From Falciphora oryzae (taxonomy: Eukaryota; Ascomycota; Sordariomycetes; Magnaporthales; Magnaporthaceae), in NCBI GenBank assembly GCA_000733355.1, contig JNVV01000031.1, positions 284,501 through 348,500 on the forward strand: 64,000 nucleotides of DNA. Direction: 5' to 3'. The notes under the pieces are model-generated. The model did not search any database. It saw only the letters and a program-made list of their open reading frames with translations, and was not told the DNA's origin. The position numbers were made by a program, and so were the translations under genes. Positions 31,383 through 41,130 of the stretch are shown here, one piece after another (position 1 is the stretch's first letter; each line of letters opens with the position of its first letter).

Positions 31383-31847
31383 TTGCCCGCAGAGGTTCAA
31401 CGGGAAGATGGGAAGTGCCAGTCCAATGCTTCAGAAGTGCAAGCACAGTGGCAGAAACACCTATACGTCGAGATGCTCGACCTGGAGCCCTCGTGGATGG
31501 TGTCGAGGGCGTACCCGCCGGAGGGCGAATCGCCTATTCAACTGGATCCCAACGAAGGCGCCAACTTTTTCATCACAACCTCCATGTCGGACGAGGTCCC
31601 GGGCTGCATCCAGCCCGACACGTTTGACCGCATCCTTATCCTCGCTACCCCGAGAGACCGCCTCAACTTCCCCGAGCTTGTCCTTCCGAAACTGGGCGGT
31701 GACGAGAATGATGGCGAGGCCCCGCCTGTTTTAAATACCGACGATGACGACCCCGGGCGAAGCGGTAGGGGTGTTCCGCAGCCGGGGTGGTTTATTCGAC
31801 ATTTGGATATGCGTGTGGTCAAGCACGAGGAGCTCGCTAATAACTAA
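31383..31847 (+). pseudogene. Orphan C-terminal protein fragment, unknown family
   Basis: The open frame to a TAA at 31845 has protein-like composition: QAQWQKHLYVEMLDLEPSWM, NFFITTSMSDEVPGCIQPD, RLNFPELVLPKLGG, then GWFIRHLDMRVVKHEELANN. It has no proper start, and its left side runs into the duplicated decarboxylase start in the opposite orientation, so it appears to be the last ~140 residues of a gene cut by rearrangement. I do not recognise the family. It is not certain that it is related to the decarboxylase. Confidence 0.45.
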
Positions 31848-32177
31848 CAGCTGAAGTACCTGTACAATTCTTGGGTAGTTGATTGGCGGATATGTGCTTC
31901 ATGAAAAAAAAAAAATGTTATTCAGCTAATTGAGCCGTATAAAGAGTGTGTTTTGTCGCTGCCACCGCCGTATTGGAGAGCGGTTGTGGGACTTGCGGTA
32001 ATGCGATGCTTTGAAACAATGGGGAAAATAAGTGTTTGTAGAAAAGGCTAGCCTGCTGCGGGCTAATGCATGGAGGGACGCGGGAGGAGAACTAGGGTCA
32101 TTCAGCAGGGGGAGGAACAGGGAGGAACAGGAAACAATAGGGCGCATCCGTAGAGCCAGAGCGGGCCAGGTGGTCCA

Positions 32178-32435
32178 ATGGTGCGTTTCTTCGGGAACCT
32201 CAGCGCCCTCGTCGTTGTCTGCGCTCTATCAACTCTTGGGAGCAAGCTGTCAAGCATGGGGAAAGGAGGCCGTGGAGACAGATTGCGGCTGGAGCCTGGA
32301 AGCAGAGTGCGCCTGAAGCAAATGTGTTGGAATGGGTGCCCCCGGAGCCCGGACCCCGCTCAGGTCAAAGCGGCGGCAGCTCAGGGCCGGCGCTCAATCC
32401 AGATTTGGGGGCAAAAGGTTATCGTGGACGACTAA
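32178..32435 (+). CDS. Possible small secreted protein (85 aa), weak
   Basis: The ATG at 32178 opens MVRFFGNLSALVVVCALSTL, which has the form of a signal peptide (one Arg, then a hydrophobic core). The rest is basic with two Cys and no known motif. It ends just before a (TAGG)n tract. It lies between two gene ends, in a region without other coding signal. It may be chance; there is no supporting splice or homology evidence. Confidence 0.25.
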   Translation: MVRFFGNLSALVVVCALSTLGSKLSSMGKGGRGDRLRLEPGSRVRLKQMCWNGCPRSPDPAQVKAAAAQGRRSIQIWGQKVIVDD

Positions 32436-32436
32436 T

Positions 32437-32458
32437 CTAGGTAGGTAGGTAGGTACCC
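32437..32458. repeat. (TAGG)n short repeat
   Basis: Four TAGG units ending in TACC. Similar TAGGTAGGT motifs recur near 28030 and 40505, so this is a scattered simple motif of the genome, not a telomere. Confidence 0.8.
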
Positions 32459-32666
32459 AGCAGATCCATCAAAGTGCACAAACACATCATTGTACTCCAG
32501 CCATCCCAAAAGCAAAAAAAGACGCCCTGACAGTCATGTAAATTCGGCCTGGCCGGACCGGCTTGGCAGAAACAAATCCCCCGTCTCAAAGATCGGTTGT
32601 CGAATCCCCTCTGCCTCCAGATCCTTGATGCCTCCCTTCTCCTCCCTTCCCGCCTGGGTCGGACCA

Positions 32667-34247
32667 TCACCTCGCAACGCAAGCCAGCATCAAGCGCTTG
32701 TAGTCGCCGCTCGTCTCGCCGTCGATGCGCCTGGCGAGCGCGTTGCCGTACCGCTTCTCGAACGCGATGCGCACGTTGGCCATGTTGTTACGATCCCAGT
32801 GCGAGCGCACCACGCGACTGACGAGGAGGTGGTCCTTGGTGCCCAGTCCGGCCATGGCGTCCTCCAGCAGCATCGCCTGGTGCATGTATCGATCCAGCGC
32901 GTGTCGGAGCTGGTAGAGGAGAGCGTCCTCCATGTGGCCACTGAACTCCTGTAAGATGCAAGCGAGCAAGGTTAGTTCCCGAGCGTTCAGGCGGCCCAAA
33001 GTTGGTCTTCTTCTTCTTCTTCTTCTCCCCTTCCACGATTTTCCTTACCTTGCGAATCACTTCTTCAAGAGACCTGCTGTATTGCCTTTGGTACTCGACG
33101 GCAATGGCGCGTATCTGGTTATCATTCCGCAGCGCCAAGATGCTGCACACCATGATCTCGTCCGTCCCGATCTTGCCTTCGGTGGCGGTGTACAGGTCCC
33201 GGACGTCGCGTTGAGTCTCGGCCGGCACGACGGGCGCCGAGTCTTCGGCGCGGACGGCCTGCATGACGATTTCGAACTGGCGCTTCGTTTTGAACGAGAG
33301 GTCGCTCGAGACCATCTCCTCGAGCGGGCGGCGGTACACGTTTTGGAAAGTCTGCTTGATGGCGCGCAGATCCGCGTTGGAGCGGCCGAGCAGCACGTCG
33401 TTGAGGACGAGCTCCTTGGTTCCCGGGCCGCTAAGCGCTTTGTACAAAGAGGTAACGTCGTGCAGGAGCGGGCCCTGCGCAAGTGCCACCAGCCCGTCCC
33501 TGAACCACGAGCTCGTCTCGCTCTCGATGTCTTTGATCAGATCGCGGTTGAGATTACGCTGGAAGCCGTTGCGTATGGCGTCGACCTGCAGAGGGTCCTT
33601 GTCCGAGAGTATCCTGATGAGTGCGGTCTCGTCCGTGCCCCATCCCTTCATCGCAGCGCGCAGAGCGTTGACGTCTGGCGACGGGTCCCAGTTGATGGAC
33701 TGTGGCGCGTAGCCGAGCGAGGGCGGCGTCGGCGGGAAGTTACCGCCGTAGGCCGGTGCACCGTACGGCGCGGGTGATGCCCCGGGCGGCGGCGCGCCGT
33801 ACCCCGGCTGCGGCGATACGGGTGGCTGGCCGTAGCCCTGCTGGTGCGGGTGAGACTGCCCGTATGGCGTCTGGTGCGCGGGTGGCGCGCCGTAGCCTGG
33901 CTGGTGCGGTGGAGGTGCGCCGTGTGAGGGCTGGCTGCCATACAGCTCTACTGGCGGCGGACCCCCTCCGTATGGCTGGTGAGGTGGAGGGGGCTGCCCA
34001 TATTGGCCATGGGGTGGGGGTGCGGGCGAACCGTATGCGTGTTGCTGAGGGTAGGGGTATTGGCCGGGTGGGGGGTACTGTTGCCCGCTGGGAGGCATTT
34101 GGCCGTAGTAATTGCCTTGAGGAGGTTCTATTGTGATTTCGCGGTCAGCAGCTGATGGGACGCAAAGCCAGGGTGTGTTGCGCGCGCGCAAGCACATGGG
34201 CACGTACGGGCGCCGTAGGGCGGATATTGTTGTTGGTAATAAGACAT
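32667..34247 (-). CDS. Annexin (fungal annexin XIV type), three exons
   Basis: Exons 34208-34247, 33049-34127 and 32667-32948 join in frame to give 466 aa starting MSYYQQQYPPYGA. The first ~155 residues are a Pro/Gly/Tyr/Gln-rich tail (repeats such as YPPPGQ and PGYGAPP), as in annexins that bind partners through an extended N-terminus. Four annexin repeats follow: the first has the type-II calcium site KGWGTDE, the third GKIGTDE, the fourth AGLGTKD; the second (SGPGTKE) is close. Annexins bind acidic membranes in a calcium-dependent way and act in vesicle traffic or membrane repair. The last intron sits in repeat 3 after EEVIRK and ends in TTACAG at 32949-32954. The frame appears intact. The first intron separates a 13-codon first exon. 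Confidence 0.93.
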
Positions 34248-35779
34248 GATGCCGCTGATCTACGTCTGGTAGCTAGGTATACGAGGTGGCCGTGATGAGA
34301 AGGATGAAAGAGACAGGATGTTGATTGTAAAGGTGCAGCGCCAGGTGATTATGTTAAAGAAAGCAGGAAGAGGAGAGTGGGATGGATGGCTGAGGATGCG
34401 CCGCGCAACTCAACCGAAGCACCTGACGACATCAATCGGGCTGTGCGACAATCAACACCATTTGGGCGCGTCGGGTTGTGGGGTCTACAGCCTACAACTA
34501 CATGGAGGTACCGCCACCCCTCCGCTGGGCTGTGATTGCGTTCTTGTTTGCTGCTGGCTGGAAGGATCGATGTGGTTGTGGCTGAGGGTGACATTTGTGT
34601 CTGCCTGATAGGCGGCGCTACTTGGATTCTTCCTGGAATCCAGTAAAATTGGCGGCGTGATTCCACCCGGAGGCCACTGCTAGCGATTGCCCCTGAGCCA
34701 GCAGGCCGACCCGATATCGCCCGGCGGTGTGCAGTTGTCTGCGCATGTGGCGGTAGTGAGCAAGACGGCCTTGTGTCGTCACTCTTTTCTCCTGACCATT
34801 GCGCGGGGCGCCGTCTGGTTTCGCTGGCTGGTCATGGACATGATGCGAGGTCGGATGACAGCACAATCTGATTCCGGCGGCTGGCCCGAAAAGTAACAGG
34901 CCGGCTTGGGCTTGGTGCCGGCGCAGCGTTGTCCGCGTGCACCACGGATGGCACAAAGGGTTCAGCCCAACGATGACGAAAGCGTCGCCCTCTTTGCTCC
35001 GAACAAACAAACCCCAACGCTGATCCTCGACGCAAGATGTCCTGGCGAGTGAGAAGGCGAGGTCGGATGGGGTCTGCCGACGGAGCTTGTTAAGCTTGTT
35101 TTTAGGGACTCGCCCCACTGAAGAAAGCAGGAGGGGGGCCAACGTGACTGGCTGCCCCTCGATTACCCATGGGATGCAACCACCTCACCACCTCTCGTTT
35201 ATCGATAAACACTGCCCCCGCGGAGCGCATATATTTTCTCGGATCTACGTAGGTTCTCATCCCGTAGTTGAGCCGGGGCTTTGTGGATGTGTTTTGCCCC
35301 CTGACTGTATCCAGGTCTGGAGACCGTGGCAGCACCGCCGCAAAAGTTGAAGCCAGCCACTCGGATTCTGGTCACTCAGACGAGACGTGGAGATTGGTCG
35401 CACCATGCGGAGCGACATGGGGCGCGAGCCCACTTATGTAACTCTCAGCCAATCACCTCAACGTTCCTGGTCCCTGCATCGCTCCCAACCACGCGATATT
35501 TGCGCCCCTCGCTATTTTCAGCATCAGGAATCATCAACTGGTAGGTACGATTCCAGCCTCGTGAATTTCTTCGTCTCGTCCGAGGACTTTCAATAAGTGG
35601 CACCGCGTGTTCCTGCAGGTTTGCGCATTCCCTTCCTTCTTCTCCAGCTCTGCGATTTGCTTGTTGTGCGCCGTCGTTTTTCACTTCCTCAGGCAGCCAG
35701 CCTTCAACCCCTGCTCGCTGTCTCTTTTCCTGCACCATCGTCATCTTGCATCTGCATCATCTTGCAAGCAGTCTTCAAG
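34248..35779. other. 1.5-kb intergenic region
   Basis: Divergent promoter region between the annexin (leftward) and the Ser/Thr-rich secreted protein (rightward). A pyrimidine-rich leader at 35620-35770 precedes the ATG at 35780. Nothing else is supported. Confidence 0.5.
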
Positions 35780-36673
35780 ATGCGCTTCAGTCAGCTCCCA
35801 GTCCCCGTCCTCGTGGCGCTCTCCAGCTACTACCTGCCCTGCGACTGCTTGCCCTTTGCAGGCCAATCTCCTCGCAATGTTCCCGTCCAGCCAGCCAGGC
35901 CCAAGTACTCGGTCGTCCCCATTGATGGCGGCAGCCCCGACTCGGATCCCGGCTCTGGCGGCGGCGGCTCGGGGTCCGGCGCTGGCTCCGACCCCAAGCC
36001 CGAGGTCACAGTGATCAAGACACTGCCGCCAGCCACCGTCACCAAAACGGCTGCTCCCGAGACCGTGGTTGTCACGAGCTCGCCTAGTCCGGCGACGGTG
36101 ACCAAGTCCATATCTATCATTGATATCATGCCTGCGCCCACAAACTCGCCCCCGGCAACTATCACCGTCACCAAGACCCCAAGCTCGAGCGCCGAAGAGG
36201 CGCCCTCTACAAAGAGCAGTGACCCATCGCCGGCCCCAAGCACGCCCGACGCCACGCCTACCAGCGTCTCTTCATCAACCACAAGCAGTAGCTCGTCTTC
36301 TATCAGCTCCACTCCTTCCAACTCGACTGTGTCACATGATGCCACATCATCCACATCCAGGATCTCCACCACGGCTTCCCTCGCCGTGTCAACATCTACT
36401 CAGACGTCAACCATCTCCGAGACCGCGCTAGAAACTCACCCAGCGAACACGACCAGCGCTTCCAACACTCGCACCGCTTCCAAAAGCACCATCCCAGCCG
36501 TCAGTACCGACTCATTCACGTTCGTCAGCACGACACGTGCACCAACCACAACATCCGCGGCCACGACTTCATCGGCCACCACGACACCGGACGACGGCTA
36601 CTGGCATTCCGCCAAGTACCCGTCGTGGAACGGCACGATACCCTACCATGGCCCCGCCCGCCCACTGGCGTAA
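35780..36673 (+). CDS. Secreted Ser/Thr/Pro-rich cell-surface-like protein
   Basis: 297 codons from ATG 35780. The N-terminus MRFSQLPVPVLVALSSYYLP looks like a signal peptide (cleavage probably soon after CDC). The remainder is low complexity: a Gly/Ser linker, then repeated ATVTKT and ATITVTKT motifs, and long Ser/Thr runs likely to be O-mannosylated. It ends in a short non-repetitive tail, GYWHSAKYPSWNGTIPYHGP. No GPI-type hydrophobic tail is seen, so it is probably secreted or wall-bound. The frame runs on upstream of the chosen ATG, but those codons are pyrimidine-rich leader. No catalytic motif. Confidence 0.75.
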   Translation: MRFSQLPVPVLVALSSYYLPCDCLPFAGQSPRNVPVQPARPKYSVVPIDGGSPDSDPGSGGGGSGSGAGSDPKPEVTVIKTLPPATVTKTAAPETVVVTSSPSPATVTKSISIIDIMPAPTNSPPATITVTKTPSSSAEEAPSTKSSDPSPAPSTPDATPTSVSSSTTSSSSSSISSTPSNSTVSHDATSSTSRISTTASLAVSTSTQTSTISETALETHPANTTSASNTRTASKSTIPAVSTDSFTFVSTTRAPTTTSAATTSSATTTPDDGYWHSAKYPSWNGTIPYHGPARPLA

Positions 36674-37560
36674 TACGCCTCCGCCTGCACTTGCAGGATG
36701 TACATCCTTTTCCTTTGTCGTTTCTGCGTTGCATTTCCGGGCGTTCTCATCACATCCGCGGGCGGCATCCCGACGCACGTCGGCCTTTTAATAACAACAC
36801 GGCAGCAGGAGCTGTCCACTACTTACACTAATCACCATACGGGGAAACGGGGCACGGAAAGGCGGCACTATTCGGAGACTTCCTAGGCGTAGACCAAGAG
36901 CTGGACGCGTTTTGGAGTAATGTACGTGTGTATAAGATACGGATTCATGAGGTTTCGGTGCTTTCACAGTCACGGGGGTGTAATAGATAGAAGAACTCGA
37001 AACAATTCTTGGTCTTTCAGCATGCCTTTTCAGCAAACACGCCAGGTAATATTCCTCCCGTGAGTAGCTTCCATCAGCACCGGGCAAGGAAAAAAAAAGA
37101 CTCGCTTGCCTCTTTTGGAGAAAGCTGATGTTCGTTCTTTGTTCTTCATAGAACGCGACAAAGTCATTCCATATCATTCCACAGAGCGTCAACACACTTC
37201 ATCAAAAGGCATTGTCTGTCAACTTTATCAGTATTGTCTGCCATGCATTGTAATATTGCTTTCCGTTCCACCCAAAGGACGGAATGGCCGAGAAAGTACC
37301 AGTGACATTCTGTAGAGCCTTTCGGTGAAGTTATTAAACGTCAGCCTCATCGCTTTTCCCCACCCCAAGTTCCGTCTCTTCTAAACAAATCGCCCTACCA
37401 GATACAAACTGCTAGCGCCCTTGTAGCTCAGACTTCCGGCACCGGCTTAGAACACAGTTTTCTAAAAGCAGCCCCCAGTTGTCTCTTCTACTCGTCCCGC
37501 GGCCGGATTCCCACCCATTAGCCTCTCCCATCCAGGAAAGCAAGCAACCCGACCCCCAAG
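36674..37560. other. Intergenic, about 0.9 kb
   Basis: AT-richer flank. 3' UTR of the secreted protein and promoter of the small membrane protein, with a pyrimidine-rich leader at 37340-37555. No gene seen. Confidence 0.5.
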
Positions 37561-37836
37561 ATGCCGCAGACACCTCCCGGCTTCATCGACGTCGACCTCG
37601 AGGGCCAGAATGATGCCCCGCCAGCCCCGGCCCGCTGGGGTCGCCTCAGCAGCGTCGTCTACAGCATGAAAATACGCGGCGGCGCCACCGACGCGCGGTC
37701 GCCCAACGAGAGGCGCCAGAGCAAGATTATAAACTGTGTTGGCCTGGTATGCGTGGCCTTGATCCCTCTTGGTGTTCTCGCAGTTGTGATCATCGCCATC
37801 CTCCCGCTTCTCAATCGCCCCAAGGGCAAAGCTTAG
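37561..37836 (+). CDS. Small single-pass membrane protein
   Basis: 91 codons starting MPQTPPGFIDVDLEG. The N-terminal ~55 residues are hydrophilic. One strong transmembrane segment follows (IINCVGLVCVALIPLGVLAV and on through AILPLL), then a short basic tail, NRPKGKA. This is a typical tail-anchored or type-I-like layout. Codon use resembles its neighbours, and the ATG follows a pyrimidine-rich leader ending in CCCCCAAG. No family is recognised. Confidence 0.6.
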   Translation: MPQTPPGFIDVDLEGQNDAPPAPARWGRLSSVVYSMKIRGGATDARSPNERRQSKIINCVGLVCVALIPLGVLAVVIIAILPLLNRPKGKA

Positions 37837-38370
37837 CCTACGAGGGCTCCCTGAGATGTCGTCTGAGGGTTGTAGCGAACGCCGAGATGATTTGGAATTT
37901 ATCCTCTTGTCCTTCTGCTCACGTCTTATTGTAGTTTTGTCAGTCCCAAGTTATAATTATTCGATAATCACACATTGATTCCTTGAAACTCTCTTTCCTG
38001 AAGCTCGGCACAAATTGCTCCCGCGGCTTCTGCTTAAACGTGCCGTACTCCCAGATGTCAATGTCTGGAATCTCATGCGGACCTTTATCCTACTACGTGA
38101 TAGATCTTTCAAACTTCGGGCCTCTTACCGGTCTAAACTTGAGACCCGCTGCCTCCGAGCTGGTTAAGCCTTTGAACGCTACCCCTTAGATCCCAAGAGA
38201 AATTATGATCATGAGTTTCCTGGCTTCATGGATATTTTAATTATTCTCTTCACGCCTACGCAATTAATTATCATAGTAATCACATAGGGACAGTAGTATT
38301 TCGTCCAGTGCCAGGACACTGCTTGTGCCAGAAAGGGTCTGGTTCAACTCTCCAGAAGAATCACGGCCGT
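37837..38370. other. Intergenic, AT-rich
   Basis: Between two gene ends; the AT-richest stretch is 38160-38300. The short frame at 37983-38189 has no support. Confidence 0.5.
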
Positions 38371-40065
38371 TTACTTGTTCAGCCGGGGTGCCCTTTCGGG
38401 ACTGCGCCAGTACAAACACGCCTCGCGGCGGATATCATCCTTCTCAACCTTGGTCCCCCCCTCGGGCCGGACGACGAGCTGCTCCGCCGGCTCCGAATCG
38501 AGGCCGTAGCCCGACGGTTTATAGTTGGGCCATTCGGGACTGCCGGGCCACCTGTGCACGTTGGGGTCGCCGGCGGCGACGAAGCTGGCCAGGTAGGCGT
38601 GGTAAATGTGCGAAACGTCGACGTGCTGCGTCGTCGGCTCGTCCCACGTGTAGCGGGCGTCGGCCGTGTGGGGGATCCCCTGCCACTGCGGGTTGAAGTT
38701 TGGCGTGTCGAAGCGCAGTTTCCAGACGGGCACGTCCGCCGTGGACGCCCGGTACGCCGTCTCCTGGCCGGGGCAGATGTATGCATAATCGCTCCATGCG
38801 GCGGCAATGCGGTCGTATTGCGTGCTGTTGGGCGAGTTGGCGAATGGGGAGTCGGGATGTGTCGCCGGGTCCGGGTACAGGTCCTGGAGCAGCTGCATGT
38901 CGGCGGCGTTGAGCGCGGGCGAGATGTTGTGCAGGTAGTCGAGGAACTGCTGGTTGGTTTCGAGGTTACCGGGCATGTAAAACTTTCCCTCGTTGGTCGT
39001 TGTCGACGTGATGGTCGGGACGTGGTGGAAAGTGCCATCGTATCCCGACTGCGAGCCGAATTTCTCCAAAAGCGGGCCCCCGGCGGTCGGCTGGAAGGGC
39101 CAGGTGAGGGGGCCGTCGCCTTCGAGGTAGAGCTTTGACGAGATGGCTCGGATCTTGGCGATATCGGCAGCGCGCAGACAGGCCAGCGCCGCCTGGTTGC
39201 CCGCGTCCTGTGGGCAGCCCAGGAACTGCATGTACTCTTTGAACTGGCGGACGTAGAGCGGGTACGTCGAGTTGGGGAAGGCGCGCGCCGTGACGGAGCC
39301 CGACTGGTGGATAGCGCCGCGGAACAGCTTGCGCCCCGCGTCCTCTCCATAGTTGTGGAAGTAGTGAATGCCGACCGAGTGCCCACCGGCGGAGCGGCCA
39401 CCGATGGTGACAGCATCCGGGTCGCCGCCGAAAGAGGCGATGTGCCTCTGCACGAACTGCAGAAAGAAATTCTGGTCGCGCAGCCCTAGGTTCAGCAGGC
39501 CCTCCTCCTCGAACAGGGTCGAGGGCAGGAAGCCCAGTGAGTTAAGGCGATAATGAAAGTTGACCACGGTGATGGGGACTTTGGAGGACGCGGCAAAGGA
39601 GGCGGCGTCGAAGCTGCGGAAAGAACCGGTGTAAAAGGAGCCGCCGTGGATCCACACCAGCACAGGCGTCTTCTGGTCCAGGGGGACGCCTTGGGTGCGG
39701 AAGACATTGAAGTTGAGGCACGCCTCGTCCTCCTCTCCGGCCGGGATGATGGCGGGCGGGCCCTGGACGCACGACTTCCCGAACTTGACGGCCGGCTTGA
39801 CACCGTCAAAGGACGCTGGCCATGCCACAGGCCGGAAGCGGCCGTCGCCTACGGGTTGCGTCGAATAGTCGATACCCAGCCAAGCGTCGACGGGGGCGGG
39901 GAGCGCGTGGCCACCCTGGGTGGAGTTGACAACGGTGCCCGAAAAGGAGCCGTAGCTGTCGAGGGAGACGGTGTTGTAGGCGCCGCTATCCTGGGCCAGG
40001 GCGGCGGGCGGGAAGACGGTGGTCTGTAGCCCGGCGAGGAGCGCGTTTGCCCGTGAGAACCTCAT
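38371..40065 (-). CDS. Secreted type-B carboxylesterase / lipase
   Basis: 564 codons without introns. I start at the ATG at 40065 (MRFSRANALLAGLQ), which opens a signal peptide ending near PPAALAQ; the frame remains open upstream without a better start. Alpha/beta-hydrolase features in order: VWIHGGSFYTGSF (oxyanion-hole Gly-Gly), LGLRDQNFFLQFVQRHIASF, the nucleophile in GGRSAGGHSVG (GxSxG), and the C-terminal DVSHIYHAYLASF region, where the catalytic His (VSHIYH) is expected. EACLNFNVF matches the family's early conserved Cys block. It probably hydrolyses esters outside the cell. The long plus-strand frame over its 3' half is a GC-rich shadow. Confidence 0.9.
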   Translation of the reverse strand: MRFSRANALLAGLQTTVFPPAALAQDSGAYNTVSLDSYGSFSGTVVNSTQGGHALPAPVDAWLGIDYSTQPVGDGRFRPVAWPASFDGVKPAVKFGKSCVQGPPAIIPAGEEDEACLNFNVFRTQGVPLDQKTPVLVWIHGGSFYTGSFRSFDAASFAASSKVPITVVNFHYRLNSLGFLPSTLFEEEGLLNLGLRDQNFFLQFVQRHIASFGGDPDAVTIGGRSAGGHSVGIHYFHNYGEDAGRKLFRGAIHQSGSVTARAFPNSTYPLYVRQFKEYMQFLGCPQDAGNQAALACLRAADIAKIRAISSKLYLEGDGPLTWPFQPTAGGPLLEKFGSQSGYDGTFHHVPTITSTTTNEGKFYMPGNLETNQQFLDYLHNISPALNAADMQLLQDLYPDPATHPDSPFANSPNSTQYDRIAAAWSDYAYICPGQETAYRASTADVPVWKLRFDTPNFNPQWQGIPHTADARYTWDEPTTQHVDVSHIYHAYLASFVAAGDPNVHRWPGSPEWPNYKPSGYGLDSEPAEQLVVRPEGGTKVEKDDIRREACLYWRSPERAPRLNK

Positions 40066-40700
40066 GGCGAGTCCGATGGGTGCCCTGGAGTTGGGATGGC
40101 GGGTGGAAGGACTGCGACGCAGCGCGCCGTCGACGGCCGGATGATATGTATCTCGACCAAGACCCAGGTCCGGACGCATTTCCGCGGGGTGTTCCCCGAC
40201 GTCGGGGAGCAATCTGTGGAGAGTCTCCCCTCTACGTGCATCGTCTGGGCGATGCCACCTTCCTGCTACGGCGATGCAGGTCCATCGCGCCGGGGATAGC
40301 ACCTGCGAGTCAGGCTTCCCCGACTCAGGGGGAGGTCGGCTCGGGGCCGAACCCCTCTCGGCAATCCACAAATGGTGGCTGGACACACCCGACAATCGGA
40401 CGCCGCCGCCTTTGTCCAGTTCCGCGTTGCCGGGCCGAACAAGTGGTTGATTGCACTGCCCGGCGCGGGATTCCTGCTCCAGGCACGCGATCTCGGTCGT
40501 GTTGAAGTAGGTTAGGTAGGTAGTATTTCATCAAATTCGTCATTGATGACTTCCGCTAGAGGTTCCTTCTCTCCACCCTATTCCACTTTCCGTGCCCCTC
40601 CAAAAATAATTCCCCACGACGTTGTTGGACCCCTCAAGCTCTCGCATGCCGGCCAGCCTCCAACATGTTTTCTTTGCCGGCCTGGTCACTGAATGTGGCC
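40066..40700. other. Intergenic, 0.6 kb
   Basis: Esterase promoter (leftward) and 3' flank of the small coiled-coil gene. It contains a TAGGTTAGGTAGGTAG motif at about 40508. No gene seen. Confidence 0.5.
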
Positions 40701-41066
40701 TCAATCGTAACCGAGCTCCGCCCGGAGCATCAAGTCAAGCTCCTGGGCCTGCGGTTTGATCTCCGCGTTCCACCACTCGTCGAGCATCGTTTGTTCGTTC
40801 CTAGCCTCCTGCTCAATCCTCTCCTTGACCTTTGCCATCTCCGGCTCGATCGAGTCCCGTAGGCCCCGAATCTTGGCCGCCCAGGCTTCCTTCTTCGCCT
40901 TTCCCTCGTCGACATTCCGCTGGAGTTGGCGCATCGTGGCAAGGTCCGACATGGCGCGATCCCGGTGATTTGCTGTTGAGAGTAGAAGGGCTGAGAGGCG
41001 TAGCGTGGATATGAGCCGTGTAGACAGACTGTGGCTGGGAAGCGAAGTGACGGAGTTTGCGAACAT
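40701..41066 (-). CDS. Small coiled-coil protein, possibly mitochondrial
   Basis: The frame from the ATG at 41066 gives 121 aa. The first ~37 residues (MFANSVTSLPSHSLSTRLIS and on) have no acidic residue until near MSDL and are rich in Ser, Leu and Arg, which suits a mitochondrial presequence. From MSDLATMRQL (ATG at 40952, the alternative start, 83 aa) the protein is a charged helix with heptad character: RGLRDSIEPEMAKVKERIEQ, then LDLMLRAELGYD. On the minus strand TATATAAA at 41130-41123 lies about 57-64 bp before the first ATG, which supports the longer form, although another out-of-frame ATG comes 4 bp earlier. Function unknown. Confidence 0.5.
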   Translation of the reverse strand: MFANSVTSLPSHSLSTRLISTLRLSALLLSTANHRDRAMSDLATMRQLQRNVDEGKAKKEAWAAKIRGLRDSIEPEMAKVKERIEQEARNEQTMLDEWWNAEIKPQAQELDLMLRAELGYD

Positions 41067-41122
41067 CTCATTGGCCTGCTTGTGCTCCCCGGTCGAGTCT
41101 GAGTGTTGTCTGCTTCGAGGGC

Positions 41123-41130
41123 TTTATATA
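41123..41130 (-). promoter_or_regulatory. TATA box of the small coiled-coil gene
   Basis: TATATAAA on the minus strand, about 60 bp upstream of the first ATG at 41066. Confidence 0.55.

Noticed and set aside
38308..39138. 276-codon plus-strand ORF
   Set aside because: Antisense shadow of the carboxylesterase, produced by GC-rich third positions; no domain.
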